Positions 20,720 to 31,508 are shown, counted from the first letter of the stretch. The stretch is DNA of 64,000 nt from Oncomelania hupensis (GCA_036898135.1 CM072522.1:5198151-5262150); one strand, 5' to 3'. The notes: generated by a model from the letters alone, not told the origin. A program made the numbers and translations.

Positions 20720-21413
20720 TTATTCTTTCAAAAACACAGCAAGATCTTTTGAAACAGAAGCAACAAACTGCTCACACAAAATAAGATTCCATATACCTTC
20801 AAATGTCTTTTCACAATCCGATAGTTGGATCCATCTTTCCAACAAGTGAGAAAATCGCTTTGAAAAAGTAACAAAACTTTCTCCCACTTCAGACCTAACT
20901 GATCTGAATTTTTTCTCTGAATCCATCTGCAGTGCACTGACATTTCTTAAGAAGTTCTTGCTTAAGATCATCATATGAGACTGCACCGTCAGCAGACAAG
21001 GAATGATAAACAGCTAAAGCCGGGCCTTGTAGCAATGCAGTTAAGTAAACAACCCATTTACTGCTATCATAATTGAGAGCTCTAGCATGTGCCTCAAACT
21101 GGTACAAAAACGAATCAATGTTATCCCTATCTTCTTTGAAAGGTAGTTGGGGCAACTTTGGAAATGAAGGGTTAGAATTTCGGATTCTAGGAGCAGTGTG
21201 CTCGCTTTGCAATTCAACCTGTTTCAACTGAAGTTCAAGTTCCTTTTCCTTTAGCTTAAGGCTTCCTCTATCAAGTTTCAACTGATGATCGAATTTCTTC
21301 TGCTCTCGTTCATGTGCCAATCTTCTTTCCTCTCTTTCCTGCTCTAACTGAAATTGTTTTGCCTCTCTTTCCTGTTCTAATCTTTTTTCTTCTCTTTCCT
21401 GTTCGACCTGCAA
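20720..21413 (-). pseudogene. Gag capsid with SCAN-like domain
   Basis: Two overlapping frames (20895-21413 and 20720-20986) together encode gag. The N-terminal part is a highly charged E/R/K/Q coiled coil (residues 1-65). After it come FPKLPQLPFKEDRDNIDSFL and the capsid core. The second frame carries ESFVTFSKRFSHLLERWI and LILCEQFVASVSKDLAVFL, the pattern of a SCAN domain. A frameshift near 20930 separates them. Confidence 0.75.
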
Positions 21414-21536
21414 TCTTTTAGAATCCTGTTCCTGTTTAATCTTTTCCTGTTCTCTTTCTCTGGCCCTATCATGTCTCTGAAAGCATTATTCTCTTTTAAA
21501 AATGAAACCTATTGAATTGGGAAAGATGGATCTTTC

Positions 21537-21995
21537 CAAGCGCCGAAGAAGGACATAGTCATAGTGCAAAGGAGACTGGAATGCCAAGGTTGGCCAAGAT
21601 GCGCACCACAACTGGGGAGACATATGTGGACCCCACTGCAACAACAAGACAAATGACAGGGGTCTGAGACTGTTGGAGTTTGCCAAATACAACAATCTGG
21701 TAGTAGCAAACACTCTAAAAAAAAACTCCAGATGATGGACATGGCACAGTCCCAGGAGGGGGGAGTGTGGGGGGGGGAGCATCACAACCAGATAGACTAC
21801 ATCATGGTCAAGAAACGCTTCAGATCAAGCATCAACATTGGCAGGACACGCACTTTTCCAGGAGCAGACATCGGAAGTGACCATGATCTCGTGATGATGT
21901 CTTTCCGGCTCCACTTGAAGAGAGTAAATACAGCAAAGTGCACTAGGCTGAAGTTCGACCTGGACAAACTGCAAGACCCGGAGGTGGCAGAACTA
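21537..21995 (+). pseudogene. RTE LINE fragment C, endonuclease (part 1)
   Basis: This opens a 5'-truncated RTE copy flanked by GGATCTTTC (21528-21536 and 26516-26524). It encodes the second half of the endonuclease, with QIDYIMVKKRFRSS and SDHDLVMMSFRL. The copy is interrupted by a Tc1 element at a TA dinucleotide and resumes at 23808. Confidence 0.85.
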
Positions 21996-23807
21996 TACTA
22001 CTCAAAATAATACAAGGGCCACTTGGACATATGGGTCTCTCTTTAAATCAGAAACACGAATTCAATTTATTAGTTCATCATATTTTACTGCAATCATTTC
22101 TGCATCAATAACAAAAAAGATTTGAGACATCAGTCGCTTAAAATTCGAGTAAATTCAATTTAACTGGACATACCCCTCATTTACAAAATCAAAATTTTAG
22201 AAACCAAAAATCTATAGAGTCAGTATCGGGTGTGGCCACCGTTTGCATCAATGCAGTCTTGGCATCGTTGTCTCATGGACCGTATCAGGTTATAGAGGAT
22301 GTTTCCTGGGATGGCCAACCACTCTTGCTGGAGAACTTGGGCCAGAACTTCAAGGTTAGCTCCTGGAGGGAGGTTTGCCCGTGTCTGTCGACCCAAGACA
22401 TCCCACAGATGTTCTATGGGGTTCAAATCGGGTGATCAAACCGGCCAATCCATCCTTATGACGTGCTGTTGCTGCAGGAAGTCATTGACGATACGTGCTC
22501 AGTGGGGTCTGACATTATCGTCCTGTAGTATGGCACCTTCCCCAATGACCCGCAGAGCTGGGAGAACCCTACGTTGTAGGACGTCATCCCTGTAGCCAAT
22601 ACCGTTTAAGTTGCCATGAATTTGGAGCAGGGGTGTTCTGAAGTTTAATGGGAAGCCACCCCACATCATGACAGATCCACCACCAAAGCGGTCATGCTCG
22701 CGCACTGTCGCATCAGCAAAACGCTCCTGTGGACGCCTCCAAACATTCACTCGACGGTCGTTGAAAGACAAGGAGAACCGAGACTCGTCTGTAAAGAGCA
22801 CCCTTGACCAATGTTGCCTAGTCCACACCAAATGATGCCGATCCCAGGCCAAACGCGCTGCACGGTAAGCTGGGGTGAGCAAAGGCAGTACTGCTGGTCG
22901 TCTTGATTGCAGGTTTGCCTCATGTAGACGGTTGCGAATTGTCTGGTTGCTGACGTTAACATTGCTGGCTGTGTGAAGCTGTCTTCTGATGGTGTTTGCT
23001 GTAGCGGACCTCATCCTCAGAGCTGACAGGGTGATGAAATGGTCTTGTCTTGCAGTGGTAACGCGGGGGCGTCCAGACCTTCTTGGTTCTTGGACGCTTC
23101 CAGTGTTGTTAAAGTGCTCCCGCAGCCTTTGGACAACGGAGTGGGACACTCCCAGCCGCCTGCCAACTTCTCTCACCCCCACCCCTTCCTGAAGCCATGC
23201 AATAGCTCTGCCTCTATCCGCATCAGTCAATCGTCGCCTTGGGGGCATGGTTAGAAAAGCAGCAAAAGCGCTGCCATTTATACCCAGAAAAAAGCGCCGA
23301 TTGTTGAACTGAACTCAGAAAATGCAAGCCTTTCGCGTGCAAATCACTTTTTAATGTTGAAAATTTTGCTTTATTAGCAAGACAACAGTAAATTAGGGTC
23401 ATTTTTTTGTAAAAATTGGGTTTGTTTTTCAACTCAGTGCAGAAAGTTCAAAACTCACACATGTGATTACATGTCAGATTAAGATTGTCTTGAATGTTAC
23501 TGTCACAGCAGCTCAATGCCTATGTGAATAGCACTCTTAGGTTATCCCACATTTTGCTGGCTGCGGGCTATTTATAGCTTGCCTACACCCTCCCTTTCAG
23601 TGAAAGGATAGGAAAGAAAAGCACTGGCAAAGCTATTTATAGCTAGCCTGGCTGAACTAGCTTCAAAACCTAAAAGCTTTGGTTGAGTCGGTGTGCTGTA
23701 CAGGATAAGTTTTCAAATAAGCAATATAAGCGATATTATTGATAGCAGCAAGAAATAATTAAACTAAATGAAATATGAGAGTGGCCCTTCAATTATTTTG
23801 AGTAGTA
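21996..23807 (-). mobile_element. Tc1-type DNA transposon
   Basis: A 1.8-kb element has inverted ends beginning TACTACTCAAAATAAT and continuing to AAGGGCCAC, about 26 bp with two mismatches. It is flanked by TA (21994-21995 and 23808-23809). It carries a single transposase frame on the minus strand. It sits inside RTE fragment C, so it is younger than that LINE. Confidence 0.9.
22220..23248 (-). pseudogene. Tc1 transposase with two in-frame TGA stops
   Basis: This cut-and-paste transposase, about 342 codons, is of normal Tc1 length. The N-terminus has two helix-turn-helix regions (first at ~10-45, RLGVSHSVVQRL) separated by a GRPR AT-hook-like motif (SGRPRVTT). The catalytic triad is D (FTDES), D (QDDNVRPH) and E (NPIEHLWD), with 34 residues between the last two, so DD34E. 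Two TGA codons interrupt it, one right after RPH and one before SPDLNPIE. The frame is otherwise unbroken and both stops sit where family members usually have arginine, so CGA-to-TGA changes are the simplest explanation. Confidence 0.9.
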
Positions 23808-24307
23808 TATTTCAGGCCACAATTGGAGGGAAATTTGCACCACTGCTCATTTTGGGAGCTGGTGAAGTAGATGTCCACACCATGACCACCACCAACTGTG
23901 ACAGATGCCGCCACTGAGATCCTTGGCAAGCACCGACCAAAGAAGAAGCCGTGGATCACACCTGAACTTTTGGATCTGTGTGATAAACGAAGAGAGATAA
24001 AAAAGAAAAAGAACACCTCACATGGAGCTGATGTCTACTGAAAAATCAACAATGACATCCGAAAAGGCATGCGCACAGCAAAGGAGAACTGGATAGAAGA
24101 TCAATGCCAGGAAATAGAGAACAGTCTGAACAAGAACAACAGCAAGAAGGCCTACCAGACTGTGAAGCGGCTGACAAGTGTTAAACAGCCCAAAGTCTCC
24201 TCGATCCAAAGCAAGTCTGGCATATGCCTTACAGAAGAACAAGAAGTCTTGGACAGATGGACCGAGTACTGCTCTGACCTTTACAACAACACACCAAACA
24301 GACACCC
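23808..24307 (+). pseudogene. RTE LINE fragment C, linker (part 2)
   Basis: This resumes the RTE copy after the Tc1 element. It encodes the endonuclease-RT linker, including MRTAKENWIEDQCQEIENSL and LDRWTEYCSDLYNN. The N-terminal part carries stop codons. It ends at CACCC (24303-24307), where a solo LTR is inserted. Confidence 0.8.
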
Positions 24308-24923
24308 TGTTACGTTGAAACGTGAACGAAAGTATGTCGGAAGCGCGCACGATAGATCTAATCGTTTCGTTTTGCAAAGTATTCAATAATGGAGTTTATT
24401 TACCTTTGATTTGAGTTTGCATTGTTGTTAGGAGAGGCTTTGTATAACGTGGATAATTTTCGTTGGTCGATATTGTCGGAGAATACTCTGGATCTCCTTG
24501 TTTACTATCGATCGAAGTTTCGGGACGATTGTCGAAGTAAGAGAAGGTTCGGGGTATGTGTGGAGAGAGGTATGACGTAAGTCAGTGATGACGATCTTTA
24601 ATTCTGATTGGTTAGTTGTAATGCGTCATTTCTAGAACAAACTGTCGTCATCTCGAAGGATAGAAAAGATTATATATTCGATGCTTTGTGTGTTGTAAAG
24701 AGAGTTGCTGTGAAAGTTGTTGAGTTGAGTTGAGAATTGTATGCAGTTGTTGATGTATGCTGAATAAAAGTGGAAAACTTCATACGTCGACTTTGTGACT
24801 TGTATGCTGATTGAGCAGGCTGTGTGAATAAACGAATCTGAGTTACACCTTATCAGGACTTCAGCATCGGGGCTGAATCAAATACTGATAAAGAAAAACA
24901 CCATCATCAAACGGAGTGTAACA
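24308..24923. mobile_element. Solo LTR
   Basis: This 616-bp sequence begins TGTTACG and ends GTGTAACA, with inverted TGTTAC/GTAACA ends. It is flanked by a 5-bp duplication CACCC (24303-24307 and 24924-24928). An AATAAA signal lies near 24762. No internal region is present, as left by recombination between two LTRs. A diverged, truncated relative lies at 55815-56108. Confidence 0.85.
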
Positions 24924-26515
24924 CACCCATCAGTTCTAGCATGTCCCGAGAACAGAGAAGAAGAAGAAATCCTCCCAATTCTCTGGGAAGAAGCTGAGGC
25001 AGCAGTGCAATTGATGAAGAAAGGGAAGTCAGCAGGAGCGGACAACATACCCGCGGAACTGCTACAAGCAGGAGGAGAAGCGATGATTGATGCCCTCACC
25101 ATTATCTGTAACAAGATCTGGCAGAGTGGGGAGTGGCCTACACCATGGACCCAGTCGCTTGTCATCACTCTTGCCAAAAAAGGTAACCTTCAGGTGTGAA
25201 AATTACCGCACCATCAGCCTCATCAGCCATCCCAGCAATGTCCGCCTGAAAATAATACTCAACAGGTTGAAACCCCAAGCTGAACAAATCATAGCTGAAG
25301 AACAAGCAGGATTCAAGGCAGGGTGAAGTACCACTGAACAGATTTTCAACCTCAGAATAATCTGTGAGAAATACCTACAGCACCAACAACATCTATATCA
25401 TGAGTACATAGACTACAAGAAGGCGTTTGACCGAGTCTGGCATGCAGCTCTATGGGCAACAATGAAAGTGTACAACATCAGCCATAAAATTATTGAAGTC
25501 ATCAAAAGCCTGCATGACAAGGCTACCAGTGCAGTCCTCCATAACAGTGTCATCAGGAACTGGTTCAGAACAACAATCGGTGTGCGTCAAGGATACCTAC
25601 TATCTCCAACACTCTTCAACATCTTCCTAGAGCGCATCATGTCAGATGCCTTTGCAGATCACGAAGGCACAGTCAGCATAGGGGGTAGAGCAATCTCCAA
25701 TCTTCGTTTTGCGGATGACATTGATGGATTGGCTGGAGAGGAACAAGAACTTGAACAGCTGGTACAGAGGCTTGACACCACCTCCAGAGCTTATGGAATG
25801 GAAATAAGTGCAGAGAAGACCAAAATGATGACCAACAACACCAATGGCATCAACACAGACATCAAAGTCCAAGGCCAATCCCTCAACACAGTGCATAGCT
25901 TCAAATATTTAGGAGCCATTGTATCAGACAATGGGTCCCGACAGGAAGTCCTCTCCAGGATCGCACAAACAACTGCTGCCCCGACAAGGTTGAAGCCCAT
26001 TTGGAAAGACAGGACCATCAGTCTACATTCCAAAGTAAGACTGCTGCGCTCCCTTGTCATCTCCATCTTCCTATATGCTTGCGAAGCATAGACCCTCACA
26101 GGAGATCTACAACGAAAAATACAAAGCATGGAGATGAGGTGCTACAGAAGACTTCTGGGCATTTCCTATACCCAACACATCACCAACGATGAAGTCCGAC
26201 AGACCATCACACAAGCCATTGGACAACACGATGACTTGCTCACAGTGGTGAAGAAATGGAAACTCCGATGGTATGGCCACGTCACCAGATCATCAGGCCT
26301 TGCAAAGACCATTCTGGAAGGCACAGTGCAAGGAGGTAGAAGAAGAGGGAGACCGAAAAAGAGGTGGGAGGATAACATTCGAGAATGGACTGGTTTGACA
26401 CTGAGCAAAGCCATCAGGGCTGCTGAGGATAGAGAAAGATGGAGTATGCTGGTTAAACGATCATCTGTGGTGCCCCTTTGACCTCCGGGTTACGGAACAG
26501 GATAGGATAGGATAG
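24924..26515 (+). pseudogene. RTE LINE fragment C, RT (part 3)
   Basis: This encodes the RT half: KSAGADNIPAELLQ, AEEQAGFKAG followed by a stop, DYKKAFDRVWHAALW, GVRQGYLLSPTLFNI, FADDIDGLAG, and the C-terminus GRPKKRWEDNIREW. It ends in a GGATA repeat. Several stops and frameshifts make it a pseudogene. With parts 1 and 2 it forms one 5'-truncated RTE insertion. Confidence 0.85.
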
Positions 26516-26689
26516 GGATCTTTCAGATGTTGGTAAACTGATTGGTATCTTTTCATTATCCTTATTTACTCGGGACTATCTTGTTAAACAAAAGATCATT
26601 CCCGCGGACATTAATGTGTAATGTTACAACCATATTGCAATGCGTTATGTTTTTAATAAAAGAATGGTTTTAATTTTTTGTTTGTTTAA

Positions 26690-27355
26690 CTCTTTCCCTG
26701 CCAGGCATGTTTCCACGTTTGTGCCAGACATTTCTCTGGCACCGGAAAGAAAGTTCAGTACCTTAAACATTTAAGCTACTGTTCTTTCAATAATTTGTTG
26801 TCAAATAGACATATTTCATATCAAATTAAAGGTAAAAGAGTGAAGAATAAGAAAAAAAACCACAAAAATGTTAATTTGATTATGTTATTGAAATATGTGT
26901 TTTGAAAGCATGTTGATCTTTTTGAAATGATAAAATAAAATAAAAATATTTCTACATACCACAGTAATAAAACAAATCTGAAGGAATAATTCCAATCACT
27001 GAATCAGCTTCACACACCAGAAAGAAAATTTATTTAGGATCAAAATACACTTAACAGTTTGAAATTATATTGATTATTAGCACAGAGTTTGACACACTGT
27101 CGATTGTGCCCATCACATATGCTTAGTAAAATGCACAAAAAACACTCTAAAAACGAATCAATTTGAAGAAACCACGCGCGTGTCGATCGGGAACGAAAGT
27201 AGAAAGAGTTATCTCTCTTTGGTTAAAAAAAAACTTGGATTGGACTGCGCAAAAAACCGGAACGAAACGGAATACTGAAATCGACGATATATCGTCGATT
27301 GGCACAAACATGGCGGCTCAGATCGACGATATATCGTCGATTGGCAGGGAAAGAG
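26690..27355. mobile_element. piggyBac-like MITE
   Basis: This 666-bp element has perfect 14-bp inverted ends, CTCTTTCCCTGCCA, flanked by TTAA (26686-26689 and 27356-27359), the target of piggyBac-type transposases. No coding sequence is seen. Near the right end lie two identical 20-bp palindromes. TTAA is also the target of some other superfamilies, so the assignment is inference. Confidence 0.8.
27280..27341. repeat. Pair of perfect 20-bp palindromes
   Basis: ATCGACGATATATCGTCGAT occurs at 27280-27299 and 27322-27341. It is its own reverse complement. The second copy directly abuts the right terminal inverted repeat. They are likely subterminal binding or cruciform-forming sites of the MITE. 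Confidence 0.85.
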
Positions 27356-27359
27356 TTAA

Positions 27360-27789
27360 AAGGGTATATTTCATTTAAATTCCAGCCACCTACTGCCTCA
27401 AACCAAAGGCGCAAGAAATATGCGTTATTAGCAGGTGACAGATTTTACAGTGCTTTTGGAGCACTTTTAAAATGCTCTTAAAACAGCATCTATATATATA
27501 AATTGCTTAGCCGGAAGTCCTTCTTCGCCTCTACTATAAAGTTTGTCTCCTATGGACGCTGATCTGGGCAGGTGCTGAGCGCTGCTGATCGGCCTGCTGT
27601 GTGCTCAAAACCAGCCAAATCGTTATAGCCGACATTTCCTTACCGAACGTTTAACCGTTTCTGAGATAAATAAATAAACAAAATGTCCACAAACTGCAAT
27701 AGCCTCATTCCGCGCGCTTCCATTAAAAATCAAATTGAGGTTTCAGCATGTTTTTCCATATAGACCAAAAAATTCATGCTTTTTATACG
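27360..27789. other. Unclassified intergenic or old repeat sequence
   Basis: No gene, repeat boundary or RNA is supported. A short TA run lies near 27490, and an ATAAATAAATAAA stretch near 27665. Confidence 0.3.
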
Positions 27790-27872
27790 AAGCCTTGGTA
27801 GCTTAGTGGGTTAATCTTTCGCCTACGGTTTCGGGCGACCCGAGATCGATACTCACGCGGGCCATATTTTTT
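27790..27872 (+). repeat. tRNA-like SINE head
   Basis: The sequence GGTAGCTTAGTGGGTTAATC is an A-box-like segment, and GAGATCGATACTC about 40 bases on is B-box-like. A T run resembling a Pol III terminator follows. The acceptor and T stems pair poorly, so a tRNA-derived SINE or decayed tRNA is more likely than a working tRNA gene. Confidence 0.4.
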
Positions 27873-28013
27873 TAACGTTTTTTTTTTTTTTTTTTTTTTA
27901 ACACTACAATATGGATATTTTTTTTTAATTTAGTCTTTTTACCTTTAATTTATTATTATTAATATTATTAATATTATTAATATTATTAATATTATTAATA
28001 TTATTAATATTAT

Positions 28014-28044
<31 letters not shown>

Positions 28045-28069
28045 AAACTAATAATAATAATAATACTAA

Positions 28070-28109
<40 letters not shown>

Positions 28110-28183
28110 CAAATTTTCTTTTAACACCTTGGTGTTTTTTATGATTTCTATTTGTATTATTCTATATTCAATATTATTATTAT

Positions 28184-28247
<64 letters not shown>
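27873..28247. repeat. Simple repeats: poly-T, ATT/AATATT and AGT arrays
   Basis: A T run (about 27880-27900) is followed by ATT and AATATT arrays (27945-28110) and an AGT array (28183-28247). The leucine- and isoleucine-rich open frames here are translations of these repeats. Confidence 0.9.
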
Positions 28248-28248
<1 letters not shown>

Positions 28249-28600
28249 CCAAGGATCGGGATGGGGTGGTACGTGTAGGTAAAAGGGGGCTACGGGTAGG
28301 TTTAAAGGGGCATGGGTAGGCATAACGGGGATACGGGTATATATAAGGGGGATGGTGATGGTCGATTCCTTTCATCCATACCTGCGAAACGATCAACGGG
28401 GAAGTATCAAGGAGGGTACAGGTAGGTTACAAGGGGGGTACGGTAGGTATCAAGGGGGTATGGGGAGGTATCAAGTGGGTTCGGGGAGGTATCAAGGGCC
28501 CCTGGGGGTATGGTGAGGCATCATGGGGGGGGGGATGGGGAGATATCAGGGGGGGGGGGGGTATGGGGAGGTATGAAGGGGGATATGGGGAGGTATCATC
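28248..28600 (+). repeat. G-rich minisatellite
   Basis: Imperfect units of about 20-22 bp follow the pattern GGTATCAAGGGGGTATGGGGA. The plus strand is strongly G-skewed, with runs up to about 12 Gs (near 28550). This could form G-quadruplexes. No coding function is supported. Confidence 0.8.
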
Positions 28601-29158
28601 GTCCAAATGAAACTCGCAGACAACAGTTGTCTCTCTGTCTACATTTTAAACAGCAACCTGTGTACCCTGGCTTGCCAGGGTACAAAACCACTAGTATATT
28701 ATAATGAAAGGACGCCTTGGAGCAAGTTGGGGTAGAACGCTCATTAATCCCCTCTCTTCCTTGCATTTTTTGGTTAGACTAGCCTTGGATGGCTCCTGCT
28801 GTGCAGAATCCTTCGGTGTAGCCATCAGGTTATGCAGGACAAGGCGACACAACATTTGTTCTCTCCGGCGGACCATTTGTCTTCTGCTTTTGGTGGTGAG
28901 CAGGACTACATTGTGGGCAGGAATTTTATGCAAGTCGGTGGCAGCGACTTTTAAAAGAGTGTCGTGGCACTAGTAGCTGTCAAACTGGTTTACTACCAAC
29001 ACGCTTCACCACCCTGCAGGGCAAATTTTTCTTTTTTTTTTTTCTTACGAGGGATAAATTAAAAATAACAGCTCGGGTTGAGGCGTGTTCTCAAGGTCGT
29101 GGCCGAGAGACGGGAGTCAAATACTCCGCTCGGTTACATAACATTAAAAAAATGTAAC
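28601..29158. other. Unclassified
   Basis: Open frames of 80-89 codons exist on both strands at about 28691-28973, but neither resembles a family I know and they overlap antisense. A T run at about 29030-29043 separates this from the next segment. Confidence 0.3.
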
Positions 29159-29450
29159 GACCTTAAATTGAGATAATTCTATCCCTGATAATTTTCATGC
29201 TCTCGTGGATATACACCAAGTTTGCTTGTGATAGATAAAACAGATTCAGAGTAATTAACCACTAAGTTTTGCACAGATGGACAGATGGATTGACGGACAG
29301 ATGGACATTTGTTTTAGATGTAATTTTTGGGCTATTTAGAACATTTTGCACAAATTATCAAATATCTGAAAAGTTGTTATTTCTGTGTGACATAGACATC
29401 CATGTGTTAAAAAAAAGTTGGTTTTTGCCAGAAATAATTTGTTATAGGCG
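29159..29450 (+). repeat. Dispersed ACCTTGA-type repeat, copy 1
   Basis: The order GATAATTCTATCC, TACACCAAGTTTG, GTGATAG, AAGTTTTGCAC, GACGGACAGATGGAC and TTTTGGGCTATTTA is shared with about 55550-55770 and, with gaps, 39700-40900. No coding sequence is seen. The family is unknown; related phrases are common in mollusc genomes, which is recollection rather than a search. Confidence 0.55.
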
Positions 29451-29821
29451 GTTTAATTTAAGCTCTTCATGCTTCTGTGTCAATTTTATTCGTTTTAATA
29501 TTTCCAGCTGATCGAAGCATTATCCAACTTAATGAAGGGAGATAACTCCCTCTGATTAGGCATCAGATTAATATGAAAAGCAATCATAAAACCAAGCATT
29601 TCAGTTGCAGTGATGGCCACATGCATAGGTCTATTGGATGAAAATGGACAGATCGGAACTACAAGCTCTGGGTCTTACAGCATCCCCCCCATTAGTATTA
29701 TACCTCCATGAATAGAAGGAAATAAAAGTAAGGGAGATACAAAACCTACTTTCACCTTGGAGCTTCCAAAGTGTATGATTTTCATTTGTTATGTCTGATG
29801 TTCAAGCAGTGGCCATAATAC
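29451..29821. other. Intronic, unclassified
   Basis: This is downstream of the kinase exon at 29822-29950 and presumably intronic. No further kinase exon could be found in the window. Confidence 0.4.
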
Positions 29822-29950
29822 CTGTGTAGAATGTTATGCTGATGAATGTGTCGAATGGCAGCCACAATCTGTTGAAACATGGACAGTACCTCTCTCTCTC
29901 TGTCCTGTCCTGACAGAACATCCTGCTGTGATAAGTACTGTGCTAGCGTA
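29822..29950 (-). CDS. NEK8/NEK9-like kinase, exon 4 of those seen
   Basis: This 129-bp exon encodes 42 codons of a NIMA-related protein kinase, beginning within the hinge (GG/TLAQYL) and running through QQIVAAIRHIHQHNILH to the first two bases of the HRD arginine. The acceptor is TTTTCAG and the donor GTATTA. Its phase (one base, 42 codons, two bases) fits the preceding exon exactly, completing GGTLAQYL. It forms the alpha-D to alpha-E region of the C-lobe. The next exon would start with the catalytic aspartate and was not found, so it likely lies beyond the window's left edge or in an unrecognised stretch. Confidence 0.85.
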
Positions 29951-30531
29951 CTGAAAACAAAATAACATTAATGTGAGATCCAAGCAACAATATAGTCTGG
30001 AAGTGCAAATTTATTCTACGTATTACAATACATTACAGAGCGTATTGCAGACAACTACTGTGTTAGTGTGTTCTGAAATAATGTTGTGTGTGCGTTTGTA
30101 TTTGTATTTTTTCACATTGTATTTCTGCATGTTTTAACTTGAAGTATGAAGGCTGTATTCCCATTTGTTGCATTGGTGTTCAGATATGTCCTGATCGTTG
30201 TTCTTACCCAGTGCTCAATTGCCAGTCCATTGTCAATTTCCTTGTGTAAAAATGGGATAATAAATCATCTTGTATCTTGTTTGAACCACATATTGTGCTT
30301 CTGTTCTCTGTACTGATTTAGCAATTAAAAAAGGTATTAGAAATGTATGTGTCTTTGTGTGTCATTGCTGTTGTTGCTTTTAACCTTTAAGCTGGTTGTC
30401 ACGAAAGAAGTCGCACTATAAATTCTATCGATGGTACTTATTTACCTTGTACCATATCTGAAACAAATGGCTTCCTTCGACAAAGACGAACCTGAACATG
30501 GATTTTAACTAGACTGTTATGCATTGAAATA
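29951..30531. other. Intronic, unclassified
   Basis: No gene or clear repeat is present. Near 30235 there is CCTTGTGTAAAAATGGGATAATAAA, resembling the 3' end of an old retroposon also seen near 40710. Confidence 0.3.
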
Positions 30532-30659
30532 CAAATACATACCTGTCAAGCTCTTGTGGACTCTTACCATAAGATTTTGCTTCCCATACCATAAGTTTGA
30601 ACAAAATACCATAAGAAATGTGTGAAAATTCATGGATTGTCATGTTCAAGAACTTTAGC

Positions 30660-30687
30660 GATATATATATATATATATATATATATA
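30660..30687. repeat. TA microsatellite
   Basis: This is a short run of TA repeats at the left edge of an inner MITE. Confidence 0.95.
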
Positions 30688-31128
30688 CTCTTATACGCAC
30701 CGGAATGTGTCAACATTTTACTTTGTGACGGAAAGAGCGCTATTTAAGGGGAAGGGTTCGGGTAAGGGTTAGTTGCAGTTCTATCACTAGCCCTTGCCCT
30801 AACTCTTTCCGCTCTTTCCGTCCCAAAAACCCATCTGCCTTCTTGGATTCTTAAATTGTATGAAACCAAGTGAGGACGCTATCCGGCGTCAATAAACGGT
30901 TCGAAAATATTCCCAAACGGTTCGCAAAAGTCTCCTGACCTAGATACAACTAAGCGTGACCTAATTCGTCGCCTAGAGGGGACGAAAGTTGCTTTTTTCT
31001 CAAGTTTCTTTAAGTACTTCGCGGCCTCACGTAATGTGGCAACTTGCGATGTTGACACTTTCCGGGAGGCCGTATCACAACGGCCGTTGTACTAACGGTT
31101 GTGCAGGTTGACACATTCCGGTAAATAT

Positions 31129-31133
<5 letters not shown>
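30688..31133. mobile_element. Inner MITE between TA arrays
   Basis: Inverted copies of ACCGGAATGTGTCAAC lie at 30699-30714 and 31107-31122, near each end of a 446-bp unit bounded on both sides by TA repeats. A second inverted pair around GGAAAGAGCG lies inside. A TA-targeting MITE that landed in a TA microsatellite would give this layout. Confidence 0.6.

Positions 31134-31197
<64 letters not shown>
31134..31197. repeat. TA microsatellite
   Basis: A run of about 31 TA units is followed by a T-rich stretch. Open frames with alternating Ile-Tyr are translations of it. Confidence 0.95.
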
Positions 31198-31214
<17 letters not shown>

Positions 31215-31477
31215 CTTTTTTTTTTCACCACAATTTCAAAAAAACATAAGATCTTCACCTTGTGCCATAAGACTTGAAAATTGCCAAAATTCCGTAAGAA
31301 TTATGTCAAAGGCATAAGACTTGACAGGTATGCAAATAATCGAACAGAGACCACTTTCTTTCCTTTAAGAATGTGTAGGTAATCATACCTGTATAAGGAT
31401 TAATGCATTTGAAAAAATAATGGCAACTGTAATATGCTTTCAATTCTTAAAGCCAAATATCACATATAATAATAATA

Positions 31478-31508
31478 ATCCTATCTTATCCTATCCTGTA
31501 ACTCGAAA
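31478..31508 (-). mobile_element. RTE LINE fragment D, 3' tail
   Basis: This is the GGATA-type tail and first bases of an RTE 3' end. It is separated from the rest (32218-32557) by retroposon X3, with GTAACTC(G/A)AAA on both sides. Confidence 0.7.

Larger units (their letters stand above)
18764..21485 (-). mobile_element. Gypsy (Ty3-type) internal region, decayed
   Basis: Order along the minus strand: a charged coiled-coil and SCAN-like capsid, a CCHC nucleocapsid knuckle, an aspartic protease, integrase zinc-binding region, and a remnant of the integrase C-terminus near 19110-19210. No reverse transcriptase is present between protease and integrase. Several frameshifts break the frames. The 5' LTR and primer-binding site are absent. 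Confidence 0.8.
30538..31332. mobile_element. TIR element with 6-bp target duplication
   Basis: Ends are CATACCTGTCAAG and its inverse CTTGACAGGTATG, flanked by CAAATA (30532-30537 and 31333-31338). Further in, both arms repeat CATAAG words. No coding sequence is present. A second inverted-repeat unit and TA arrays lie inside it. Confidence 0.7.

Noticed and set aside
27790..27872. Functional tRNA gene
   Set aside because: A- and B-box-like words are present, but the acceptor and T stems do not pair well.
28157..28396. Leucine-rich open frame
   Set aside because: It is the translation of an AGT microsatellite.
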